64,000 nucleotides of DNA from JANSWP01 sp041941305 (GTDB taxonomy: Bacteria; Bacteroidota; Bacteroidia; Chitinophagales; Saprospiraceae), in NCBI GenBank assembly GCA_041941305.1, contig JBGTQJ010000001.1:124001-188000 (forward strand), read 5' to 3'. How positions within the stretch are numbered: the first letter of the stretch is position 1; every line of letters starts with the position of its first letter. Of this stretch, positions 26,591-34,959 are shown in pieces. The translations under genes and the position numbers were made by a program. The notes below the pieces were generated by a model. The model saw only the letters and a list, made by a program, of their open reading frames with translations. It made no database searches and was not told the DNA's origin.

Positions 26591-29473
26591 ATGAATAGAA
26601 GAATCCCATACTTATCATACTTTTTATTGGTCTGTATTTGCCTGTCATTAAAAGGGTTAGGACAAAACAATATAGGTACACCCTTCGTCAAAAACTATTC
26701 AAAAGCGGCATATCAAGGAGGACTTCAGAATTGGGATATAGATCAAGATCAGTATGGAAAGATATACTTTGCCAATAATGAAGGACTACTCATATTCGAT
26801 GGTTCTAATTGGGAACTATACCCTGTCAAAAATAGAACAATTGTACGATCTTTACTAATAGATGGGGCAAAAATATATGTTGGTGCCCAGGGAGAGTTTG
26901 GATATTTTGAACCAAATCAGAGTGGAAGTCTACAATATAATTCTCTAAAAAATCTAATTTCGAAAGATTATCAAAATATTGGAGATGTTTGGGATATTGT
27001 CAAACATGAAGGTAAAATCTTATTTAGGACTTCTAATAAAATATTTGTCTACCAGGACAAAATTGAAGTGTTAGCAGAGGATAAAAACTTCAGTTTACTG
27101 ACTGTTTTCGAAAATACAACCTATGTCCAACCCGCTTACAAAGGATTGTATGAAATAAAAAACCGTCAATTGGAACTTTTATTCGACAATTCTCCATATA
27201 AGGATTTTTATATAACGGGAATCACTTCTATAGGAAATGACCTCCTAATAGGAACGCATAGAAATGGAATTTTAAAATACAATGGAAATTCTTTTCAGGT
27301 CTGGGAAACGAACGACAACGATTTTATTAAAGAGCATCGAATCAATCATATTATTCGAATTGATGAGAATAGAATTGCGGTAGGTACCTCTTCTGGTGGA
27401 TTGTTTGTACTCAATAATGATGGGCAAGTCCTACACCATTATAATGTCGTGAAAGGGCTTCAAAGCAATGATGTATTAAAAGTCTTTAAAGATGGTTCCG
27501 GAAATTTGTGGCTTGCCCTTGGCAATGGGATTGATTATATCGAGATTAGTTCACCTTTTTCACACATCATACCTGACAGGGAATTAGTGGGAACGGGCTA
27601 TGCCGTCAAAATTCATAATGATAAAATATATTTTGGCGTTTCGAATGGACTTTATGCTGCGGATTGGAAGTCGTATTATAATCCCCTTAATTCTGATCCA
27701 TTTAGATTGATCAATAATACAAAAGGGCAAGTTTGGAATATAGATATTGTAATGGATGAAGTGCTAGTTGGACATCATGAGGGTACTTTTCGTATTGAAG
27801 AAAGTAATGCAATTAAATTATCGAATACACCTGGGACTTGGGCTTTTATGACATTAAAGGATCAAAATAACAAATTGATTTCGGGAAACTACTCAGGGTT
27901 AAATTTATATGATTTTGAAAATGGGCAATGGAAATACGAAGCTATATTGGAAAATATGCCAAATGAATCCTGTCGAATTTTGGAAGAGGATCAGCATGGC
28001 AATATTTGGGTTGCGCATCCTTATAGGGGGGTATATCGAATTGTTTTGGATATAGAAAACAAACAAATAGATTCTATCAAATTATACAATTCAAAAAACG
28101 GTTTTCCGTCTGATTTATACATTCATGTTTTTAAAATTGCCAACAGCGTGGTCTTTACGGGCGAATACGGAATTTTCGAATATAATGCCCAAAAAGATAC
28201 CTTTCTAATATCGGAAAAATGGGGCAAACTAATTTCTCTTGAATCGCGGGTTCATTATTTAAAAGAGGATAAAGATGGGAATATTTGGTTTGTAGCTGAT
28301 CATAAAGTAGGGGTCTTTAGAGTAAACGATACTGGGGTTGAAAAGCTCTGGAATAGTCAGAATTTCCCTCAATTGACAGGGCGGCTAGTCAAAGGTTTTG
28401 AACAAATATATCCCTATGATGAGCAAAATGTTTTCTTTCCAATGGAACAGGGATTTATGCACCTTAATCCTTCGAAATCATTAGAAGAAGACGCTCTTTT
28501 CCAGGTTCACTTGGCAGAGGTAGAATTGAATGGCAATTTGACAGTTTTTGGTGGCAGAGAAACAGAAAATCAAAAAATCCTGCAATTCCCACATCATCAA
28601 AATGCTTTTTCCTTTAAATATGGCGCATCAGAATACAGTACTTTTTTTGACCCTCAATTCCAATATTTGTTGAAAGGCTTAGATTCAGGTTGGTCTGCTT
28701 GGACTAAAAAAAATGAAAAGGAATACTCCGCATTGCCCTATGGTAAATATGAGTTTCAGGTAAGAGCAAAAAATGGTTTAGGGCAGATTACTGACCCAAA
28801 AACTTATCATTTCGAGATTTTACCACCATGGTATGCAACCCATACCGCATTTTGGATTTATCTCTTTATCTTTTTAAGCCTTCTTTTAGGTTTGGTTCTC
28901 ATCCCTCGTATTCGATTTGAAAAAGAAAAGGCTGAATTAAAAGAAAAACAGATAAAAACAACCCAAGCTTATGAAAAAATAGTTGCTAAAAATGAAGCGG
29001 AAATTTCAGTGCTACAAAGGGAAAAACTCAAAACAGAAATCCAATTTAAAAACCAGGAATTGGCTACTACCACTATGCATTTGGTCCAGAAAAGTGAACT
29101 TATTAACAAATTAATAGAAAACCTCCAGGATATGATCTCCGAGACCAAGGAACCAAAATTTAAAAAGAGTCTTCGAGCTACAATTCAACTGCTTAATCAA
29201 AATGCCAATTTGGATGAGGACTGGGAGCAATTTTCACAATACTTCGATCAGGTGCATGCCAACTTTATTCAACGGCTTTCAAATACCTATCCTCAATTGT
29301 CTCCGAAGGACCAGCGACTGTGTACTTATCTAAGAATGAATCTTTCCTCAAAAGAAATAATGTTGTTAATGCATATTTCGGTTAGAGGAATTGAATCCAG
29401 TCGATATCGCCTCAGAAAGAAATTGGGCTTGGGTAGTGACGTAAATTTGGCGGATTTCTTGATGAAATTTTAA
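26591..29473 (+). CDS. Membrane one-component regulator: propeller, triple-tyrosine domain, LuxR-type HTH
   Basis: Transmembrane transcription regulator of 960 residues. Signal peptide or signal anchor about 1-24; regulator-propeller repeats about 40-630 (WDIDQDQYGKIYFANNEGL, DGSGNLWLALGNGIDYI, DQHGNIWVAHPYRG); triple-tyrosine domain about 660-755 (FKYGASEYSTFF... and YGKYEFQVRAKN); one membrane helix about 760-778; a long coiled coil about 780-850; and a C-terminal LuxR/GerE-type helix-turn-helix, about 895-955 (LSPKDQRLCTYLRMNLSSKE then VRGIESSRYRLRKKLGL). There is no kinase domain, so signal and DNA binding are in one chain. It sits between the exosortase genes and their putative substrate; its stop overlaps the convergent partner gene by 4 bp. 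Control of the exosortase island is inference. Confidence 0.9.
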   Translation: MNRRIPYLSYFLLVCICLSLKGLGQNNIGTPFVKNYSKAAYQGGLQNWDIDQDQYGKIYFANNEGLLIFDGSNWELYPVKNRTIVRSLLIDGAKIYVGAQGEFGYFEPNQSGSLQYNSLKNLISKDYQNIGDVWDIVKHEGKILFRTSNKIFVYQDKIEVLAEDKNFSLLTVFENTTYVQPAYKGLYEIKNRQLELLFDNSPYKDFYITGITSIGNDLLIGTHRNGILKYNGNSFQVWETNDNDFIKEHRINHIIRIDENRIAVGTSSGGLFVLNNDGQVLHHYNVVKGLQSNDVLKVFKDGSGNLWLALGNGIDYIEISSPFSHIIPDRELVGTGYAVKIHNDKIYFGVSNGLYAADWKSYYNPLNSDPFRLINNTKGQVWNIDIVMDEVLVGHHEGTFRIEESNAIKLSNTPGTWAFMTLKDQNNKLISGNYSGLNLYDFENGQWKYEAILENMPNESCRILEEDQHGNIWVAHPYRGVYRIVLDIENKQIDSIKLYNSKNGFPSDLYIHVFKIANSVVFTGEYGIFEYNAQKDTFLISEKWGKLISLESRVHYLKEDKDGNIWFVADHKVGVFRVNDTGVEKLWNSQNFPQLTGRLVKGFEQIYPYDEQNVFFPMEQGFMHLNPSKSLEEDALFQVHLAEVELNGNLTVFGGRETENQKILQFPHHQNAFSFKYGASEYSTFFDPQFQYLLKGLDSGWSAWTKKNEKEYSALPYGKYEFQVRAKNGLGQITDPKTYHFEILPPWYATHTAFWIYLFIFLSLLLGLVLIPRIRFEKEKAELKEKQIKTTQAYEKIVAKNEAEISVLQREKLKTEIQFKNQELATTTMHLVQKSELINKLIENLQDMISETKEPKFKKSLRATIQLLNQNANLDEDWEQFSQYFDQVHANFIQRLSNTYPQLSPKDQRLCTYLRMNLSSKEIMLLMHISVRGIESSRYRLRKKLGLGSDVNLADFLMKF

Positions 29474-30132
29474 GACTCCCTTTTTTCATTTAGCATACCG
29501 AGAAAGTCTTTCCAATTACTTTTCTTAAAAGCCACAAAACCCCATATCAAAATAACGATGAATGAACTAAACCCCAATGAACTTAATAAATTGGTCAAGC
29601 CATCAAAAATCTTGGACCCAAACTCGCCTAATTTGTACATTTGATACTTAGATTCATTGAAAAGATTGAGTAGAAAAATGCTGAGCTTAAATACAGTAAA
29701 AAGGTAAAACAGAACCGTTCCGAATAGGATAGCTACTAGTTTTTCTTTTAGGCCAATCGGCGTGACAAGAATCAGTGCCATCAAAAAGACAAAGAAGGTT
29801 GTAAAAAAGAGATTAAAGAATAAATCCCTTTCAGTGCCTTTCATGTGGAAACTTTTTGCTCCTTGTTGTCTGGCCAACTCAGTTTGTTGACGAACCTCTT
29901 CTTTACCAGCATAAACCAATCGAATAATGGACGGGTCTGGTTGAGTGGCATCGTCTGATTCAAGTTTTAAATGTGCTTTAGACAAGAAAGTCTGTAAAAT
30001 GGGTTGGGTAATTGATTTATACGCATTTGCGGATACTCGGGCAATTGAAGGGATAGAAAATATTCCATATAGTACGAAATACAATAATAGAAATAGACTC
30101 AGATATTTAAAGAATGGAATATAAGATTTCAT
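29470..30132 (-). CDS. Exosortase-associated membrane protein
   Basis: Integral membrane protein of 220 residues with about four helices (about 9-27, 108-125, 130-155, 186-205). A periplasmic loop lies between helices one and two. Its start overlaps the end of the exosortase gene by 4 bp (ATGA-type), which indicates translational coupling. Similar four-helix proteins accompany exosortase H genes in other Bacteroidota and Proteobacteria, to my knowledge, and are thought to be partners of the sorting enzyme. No catalytic motif is visible. The stop codon overlaps that of the convergent regulator gene. Confidence 0.75.
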   Translation of the reverse strand: MKSYIPFFKYLSLFLLLYFVLYGIFSIPSIARVSANAYKSITQPILQTFLSKAHLKLESDDATQPDPSIIRLVYAGKEEVRQQTELARQQGAKSFHMKGTERDLFFNLFFTTFFVFLMALILVTPIGLKEKLVAILFGTVLFYLFTVFKLSIFLLNLFNESKYQMYKLGEFGSKIFDGLTNLLSSLGFSSFIVILIWGFVAFKKSNWKDFLGMLNEKRES

Positions 30133-30767
30133 TTTTCAGAGATACTTGCTGTTTTTTGAATTAAATCATGATTTTTCACCATTGCGCGATTTGCCCAAAA
30201 CATCCAAATAAAAATACTCAAAGCCGTAAAAATGATAAACCCACCCTGCTCATGCAAAACATCAAAAAAGTCACCAGGGAAGTACAATCCCACCAGGTAA
30301 AGTCCCACAATTCGAACTAAATTGAGCAATCCCAGTGCTAGTGTACCCCATAAGATTCCTGGCAATTTCAAGCTAAATTTAATTGGAAAAACGAGGATGC
30401 CACTTAACAAAATCGCCAATGGCTCCAATCCGTCACATCCTTTTTTTACACTTATGGAAAAAGATCCTCCCTGGATTAATTCATTTAGGGTAGTCGTTTT
30501 GTGCCCGATTAAATTTAAAAGAAAACTACCGGCTCTCGCCTGGGCTTGGATGAGCGGATTCCCTATGTTTTCAACAAAAAAGTCGGAGTAATAAATGAAG
30601 TAGAAAAGAACCATGCACCCAGCAAAGCCCAATAAGAATTTTAAAACGGGAGACTTTTGGTTCCAAAAGTTCTTGACAGATTGGATGAATGAAGTATTTG
30701 GACTTGAAGATTTCCTCGACCTCTTCGCATTAGCTGATTTTGATCGTTTCTTTTTTTTGGATGCCAT
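30129..30767 (-). CDS. xrtH: Exosortase/archaeosortase family protein, XrtH-like
   Basis: Multi-pass membrane cysteine transpeptidase-like enzyme of 212 residues that cleaves and sorts proteins with C-terminal signals. The ATG at 30767 is preferred to a TTG at 30776. The three expected active-site residues are present: Cys 111 in KKGCDGLEPLAILLSG, Arg 152 in LLNLVRIVGLYLVG, and His 172 in DFFDVLHEQGG. Five or six helices are visible. An unusual Lys/Arg/Ser-rich cytoplasmic tail (about 2-24, MASKKKKRSKSANAKR) precedes the first helix. The short length and the IPTM-GEW protein nearby point to the XrtH class. It leads a two-gene operon with its membrane partner under a good promoter at 30837-30867. 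Confidence 0.85.
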   Translation of the reverse strand: MASKKKKRSKSANAKRSRKSSSPNTSFIQSVKNFWNQKSPVLKFLLGFAGCMVLFYFIYYSDFFVENIGNPLIQAQARAGSFLLNLIGHKTTTLNELIQGGSFSISVKKGCDGLEPLAILLSGILVFPIKFSLKLPGILWGTLALGLLNLVRIVGLYLVGLYFPGDFFDVLHEQGGFIIFTALSIFIWMFWANRAMVKNHDLIQKTASISEK

Positions 30768-30836
30768 AAAAACCAATTTTTGTTTTTGGTTTTATTTCAT
30801 TCGGTATTTTTTTGTAGCAATCACAAAATGGTAGCC

Positions 30837-30867
30837 CAAATCTATTTTTTTTAACCATGCTGTTCAA
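30837..30867 (-). promoter_or_regulatory. Promoter of the exosortase operon
   Basis: On the minus strand TTG (30867-30865) is followed after 20 bp by TAGATTTG (30844-30837), an exact fit to the Bacteroidota TTG-N17-23-TAnnTTTG consensus. It lies about 70 bp upstream of the exosortase start codon. Confidence 0.7.
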
Positions 30868-30982
30868 AAAAAAGAATACTGCATTGACCCACGTAGGTCC
30901 CAGGTACTTACTTCATTACTACGCAAAATAAGGTATTCGGACCTGTTCTTTTTAATTTGAGGCAATATATAAGGCAATTCTT

Positions 30983-32170
30983 TTAATTATGTTCCAACAT
31001 TTCTACCAACCATTCTGCTCCAAAAGCATTGGCATTTGCTAAAAAATTATTCATTATTTCTTCTGCTTTTTCAGCTTCATCTTGTTTTCTCAAAATCTTA
31101 ATCTCTGTCAATGCCCCTAATAACTTATTCTCAAAAGAAAAATAATGGTTCCGAGGATTTTTCAAAATAGCAATCTGCTCTTTAGCCTTTTCAGTTTCTC
31201 CATTCTGAAAATAAAAATCTGCCAAGTAAGCACGCCCCAACATTTCATAAAATACTTCACCTGTTTTCAAAAACTCCAGGGCTTCTTCTAATCTCCAGAT
31301 AGCTTCCTCCCTGGCTTTAATAAGCCAAAGAAATTTGGAATAATATACATCAAATACATATTTATCCCGATCTTCTTTTTGGGTGCTTTGATTTAAGGCA
31401 TCCTGATAATATGGAAGCGCTTCATTGATTTTTCCCTGTGCAATAAGTGTCTCACCCAAATTGGTATTGGCTTCAATAATGGCATGTCTATCATCGTCTT
31501 TTATAGCTCGCTCAACGGATAACTTTCCAAAGTATTCTGATTTTTCAAAATCTTTTTTGAGTCGATGTTGCCAGGTCAAATTCATCAATGTGTACCATCG
31601 TCCATTGTTGTTTTCAGTTTTGGCAAAATAGTCATTGGCATATTTGGAATATTGGATAAGGCTATCCAAAGGAAGCGTTCCTGCTATCGTATAATCATAT
31701 CCAAAATTATTGTAAACCATTGCCTTGGCAGCATCGTCCTCCAATTGATTGACTACAAAAACCTGCCTTTTTTCATGTTCCAAAATTTGTTCAAAATCAT
31801 GGTCCGTTTCAAAATAGGACCAGCTCAATACATTGTTATTTTTGTATTCCAAATCAAAATCTTGAAGCTGTCTGGACATTTCAGCTCCAATTTTCCCATA
31901 ATCAATCGCTGCTTCAAATTTTCCCAGAAGGGCAGATGCTCTGGCCAATAGGAATAGCGATTCCGCCATCCCTAAAGAATCAGAACCCGATTTGCTGATG
32001 TCAAAAGCTTTTGACGCATCATTTAAACCCAAATCGTAATTCTTTTGCTCTAACTGCTTTAATGCTTTGGTTCTAAGCTCTTGGGCTTCTTTTAGGTTTT
32101 CCTCGCCAGTGGAGCAAGAAAACTGAAATCCCAACAATAACAGAATTATGGTTAACAGGTGATTTTTCAT
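30983..32170 (-). CDS. TPR-repeat lipoprotein
   Basis: Predicted lipoprotein of 395 residues; signal peptide with lipobox FQFSC (cysteine 19) and acidic residues after it. The mature part is all-helical with TPR-type units, for example LEQKNYDLGLNDASKAFDI (about 40-58), DSLGMAESLFLLARASALLG, AIIEANTNLGETLIAQGKINEALPYY (about 230-255) and RAYLADFYFQNGETEKAKE. No DNA-binding or catalytic domain is seen. Similar TPR regions precede LuxR-type HTH domains in Bacteroidota regulators; here only the helical part exists. It is separated from the exosortase operon by 215 bp and is a single gene. Function unknown. Confidence 0.8.
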   Translation of the reverse strand: MKNHLLTIILLLLGFQFSCSTGEENLKEAQELRTKALKQLEQKNYDLGLNDASKAFDISKSGSDSLGMAESLFLLARASALLGKFEAAIDYGKIGAEMSRQLQDFDLEYKNNNVLSWSYFETDHDFEQILEHEKRQVFVVNQLEDDAAKAMVYNNFGYDYTIAGTLPLDSLIQYSKYANDYFAKTENNNGRWYTLMNLTWQHRLKKDFEKSEYFGKLSVERAIKDDDRHAIIEANTNLGETLIAQGKINEALPYYQDALNQSTQKEDRDKYVFDVYYSKFLWLIKAREEAIWRLEEALEFLKTGEVFYEMLGRAYLADFYFQNGETEKAKEQIAILKNPRNHYFSFENKLLGALTEIKILRKQDEAEKAEEIMNNFLANANAFGAEWLVEMLEHN

Positions 32171-32208
32171 TATCGGATGTTTTTATGTTAAAGATTATCC
32201 AAGTAGTT

Positions 32209-32285
32209 GCCCAAATTTTTGGGCTTGTATAACAAAAATACTTCTACTCTTTTTAACTCGCCCAAAAATTTGGGCGGCTACAAGT
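32209..32285. repeat. Two copies of a 16-bp palindrome
   Basis: GCCCAAATTTTTGGGC at 32209-32224 and its exact reverse complement at 32270-32285 are each nearly self-complementary and also pair with one another. They lie 39 bp upstream of the TPR lipoprotein gene, within the 276-bp divergent region shared with the first FtsX permease. They could be a regulatory hairpin or a protein-binding site. Confidence 0.6.
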
Positions 32286-32446
32286 CGTTCATTTCCGAAT
32301 AGATACTGTCCAATTTCGAACAAAAAAGGAAAAACATTCATCATTACATTCCATTTAAACAACTGACTATCAGAACATTGAGAACATTGGTACAAGCATT
32401 GAAATAATTCTATAGACTAATCATATTAAAAATAAACCAGGTACCT

Positions 32447-34885
32447 ATGTTTCAAAACTACGTAAAAATCACCCTTCGCAATTTACTCAAGCAAAAAGGA
32501 TTGGCGTTCATCAACATTTTTGGTTTGAGTGTCGGATTGGCCTGTTTCAGTTTGTTTTTGTTGTATGCCATTCATGAGTTCAGTTTTGATCGTTTCCACA
32601 CAGAAGGCGACCAATTGTATCGGATGTATCGCTGGACAGAAGATTTAGACGGAGAAGGGACAGAGGGTGATCCGCATTTACCAATGCCCTTGGGACCAGC
32701 AATGGCGGCAGACTTTCCGGATGTGGAAGCTTTTGTCCGTTGGAAATCAGCCTGGGGAGAAAGTTTTGTAAAAATAGCCGGACAAGTGAGTCGTGCAGAA
32801 GTGTCCCATGTAGAATCCAATGTATTTGAAGTGTTGTCTTTTCCTCTAAAATACGGTTCCCCTCACACAGCACTTTCTGATCCGCGAAATGTAGTTTTAA
32901 CAGAAGAAATGGCTATAAAATTATTTGGAGAAAGCAATCCTACAGGAAAGACCATTGAAATTCAAATTGAAGATGAATTTGAGCCTTTTACAGTCAGTGC
33001 TGTAGCTGAAAATATTCCTTCCAATTCTTCCAGGCAATTCCAGATCATGGGAAGTATAGATTATTATGCGACCACTACCTATGGGCAAAGACGGGCAGAA
33101 AATTGGGGAAGCTCTTTTTTAAGCACCTTTATTAAATTGAGAGAGGGCAGTGGCTTGGCGTCCAATGAAGCAGCATTATTGGAATTTCGTCAGCGCTACT
33201 ATCCCGACGTTGAAAATATGCTTAGAGAGCGAGGAATCTGGAAAGGAGAAGGTCCTCCAGTGACTTATCGCCTACAGCAATTCAAAGAAATGCATTTGAA
33301 CACCAATATCTACAGTGGTGAAGTTGCAGCTATTGATCCTCAAAATATATGGTTGTTATTGGCAATTGCAGCTGGGGTTTTATTAATTGCAATAATCAAC
33401 TTTACGACGCTAGCCATTGGTCGTTCAGCTGGCAGAGCCAGAGAAGTGGGCATTCGAAAGGTTATAGGTAGTACTCGTGCAGCCCTGGTTCGCCAATTTA
33501 TGTCAGAGGCTATGCTCCTAAGTGTCGTTTCCGTCTTCATCGGCTTGGCATTGGCTCAATTTCTACTCCCTTATTTCAATGAATTATCCGACCGGGAACT
33601 TGCCTTTTCCTTCCAAAAATTTCCGGAAATGACATGGTTGCTCATAGGTATTACAGTGATAACAGGATTACTAGCGGGTAGTTATCCGGCAATAACATTA
33701 TCAGGTTTTCGACCAATTGAGGTGCTAAAAAATAAAATCAAATTAGGCGGTTCCAATTTTTTCACAAAGTCTTTAGTAACAACCCAGTTTACACTTTCAA
33801 CAGCATTAGTAATTGCTACTTTGGTAATCTTGAACCAGCTGAATTTTTTGCAATCCAAAAATCCAGGATTCAATAAAGAGAATGTTATCGTCGTCGATGC
33901 GGAAGGAACAGATACAGAAACCATTTATCCTAGATTTAAAGAAGCACTTTCCCAAAACCCTGAAATTCTGGGTATTGCTTCTGCAGATATGTCTATTGGG
34001 GCAGGAGAAGGCTGGAGTCGTTCAGGCTTTGATTATAATGGGGAAAACAAACAGGTTTTTGAATATTTCACGGATGATGATTACTTGAATGTGATGGACA
34101 TGAAATTATTGAGAGGGAGAGCATTTGAGCCCGGCAGGCAAGATGGAGAAAACCTTTCAGTGATTGTAAATGAAAGTATGATTAAGGACTTTGGCTGGAC
34201 ATTGGATAATGCGGTTGGACAGGAATTGACCGGCTATATGGAAGCGGAAAATGAACCAAAGGTAATTGGGGTAGTTCAAGATTTCAATTTTCGCCCATTG
34301 ACAGAAGAAATACGCCCCCAAATGTTTCACCAATTTGAGGGAAGGGCTCCTTTCCAGTTTTTTGTTAGAATCCAACCTGGAGATCCAGCTCCTGTTTTAG
34401 CCAATTTGAAGCAACAATGGACCGCTATAGTTCCGGATTTTCCATTCAAATACAGCTTTTTGGATGAAAACATCAATCGATTTTACAGTTCCGAAACCCG
34501 CTTTAGTAAAATCATCGGCTGGGCAGGAGGTATTTCCATATTCCTGGCTTGTCTGGGTCTGATGGGCTTAGCAGCTTTGGCAGCAGTTAACCGAACCAAA
34601 GAAATTGGCATTCGGAAAGTATTGGGGGCAAACGTTGGAGGACTCATAGGTCTGCTCTCCAAAGATTTTATGAAACTGGTTGTTATTGCTTTGATTATTG
34701 CCAGCCCAGTAGCTGCCTACTTTTCCAATCAATGGCTAGAAAATTTTGCTTACAGGATTGATATTCCATGGTGGATTTTTGTCATCTCAGCAGTTTTGGC
34801 AATTGGAATTGCTTTTTTGACAGTGGGTATTCAAAGCATAAAAGCAGCGCTGGCAAATCCTGTTAAGAGTTTGAGAAGTGAGTAG
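32447..34885 (+). CDS. FtsX-like ABC transporter permease (MacB type), copy 1
   Basis: Integral membrane protein of 812 residues with the duplicated architecture of Bacteroidota FtsX permeases: N-terminal helix (about 20-42, within IFGLSVGLACFSLFLLYA), a periplasmic MacB core domain (about 45-285), an FtsX core (about 295-425, with AREVGIRKVIGSTRAALVRQF), a second helix and periplasmic domain (about 435-680), and a second FtsX core (about 690-805, with TKEIGIRKVLGANVGGL). The conserved C-terminal end is ANPVKSLRSE. No ATPase gene is adjacent, so a partner must be encoded elsewhere. The substrate is unknown; such proteins act in mechanotransmission, lipoprotein or peptide export. Confidence 0.92.
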   Translation: MFQNYVKITLRNLLKQKGLAFINIFGLSVGLACFSLFLLYAIHEFSFDRFHTEGDQLYRMYRWTEDLDGEGTEGDPHLPMPLGPAMAADFPDVEAFVRWKSAWGESFVKIAGQVSRAEVSHVESNVFEVLSFPLKYGSPHTALSDPRNVVLTEEMAIKLFGESNPTGKTIEIQIEDEFEPFTVSAVAENIPSNSSRQFQIMGSIDYYATTTYGQRRAENWGSSFLSTFIKLREGSGLASNEAALLEFRQRYYPDVENMLRERGIWKGEGPPVTYRLQQFKEMHLNTNIYSGEVAAIDPQNIWLLLAIAAGVLLIAIINFTTLAIGRSAGRAREVGIRKVIGSTRAALVRQFMSEAMLLSVVSVFIGLALAQFLLPYFNELSDRELAFSFQKFPEMTWLLIGITVITGLLAGSYPAITLSGFRPIEVLKNKIKLGGSNFFTKSLVTTQFTLSTALVIATLVILNQLNFLQSKNPGFNKENVIVVDAEGTDTETIYPRFKEALSQNPEILGIASADMSIGAGEGWSRSGFDYNGENKQVFEYFTDDDYLNVMDMKLLRGRAFEPGRQDGENLSVIVNESMIKDFGWTLDNAVGQELTGYMEAENEPKVIGVVQDFNFRPLTEEIRPQMFHQFEGRAPFQFFVRIQPGDPAPVLANLKQQWTAIVPDFPFKYSFLDENINRFYSSETRFSKIIGWAGGISIFLACLGLMGLAALAAVNRTKEIGIRKVLGANVGGLIGLLSKDFMKLVVIALIIASPVAAYFSNQWLENFAYRIDIPWWIFVISAVLAIGIAFLTVGIQSIKAALANPVKSLRSE

Positions 34886-34959
34886 TAAATCTAAGTCAGG
34901 AACTGGTAACTAAAGGATAGCCATTTTCTACCATTATTTAAATCAAACAATGCAAACTG

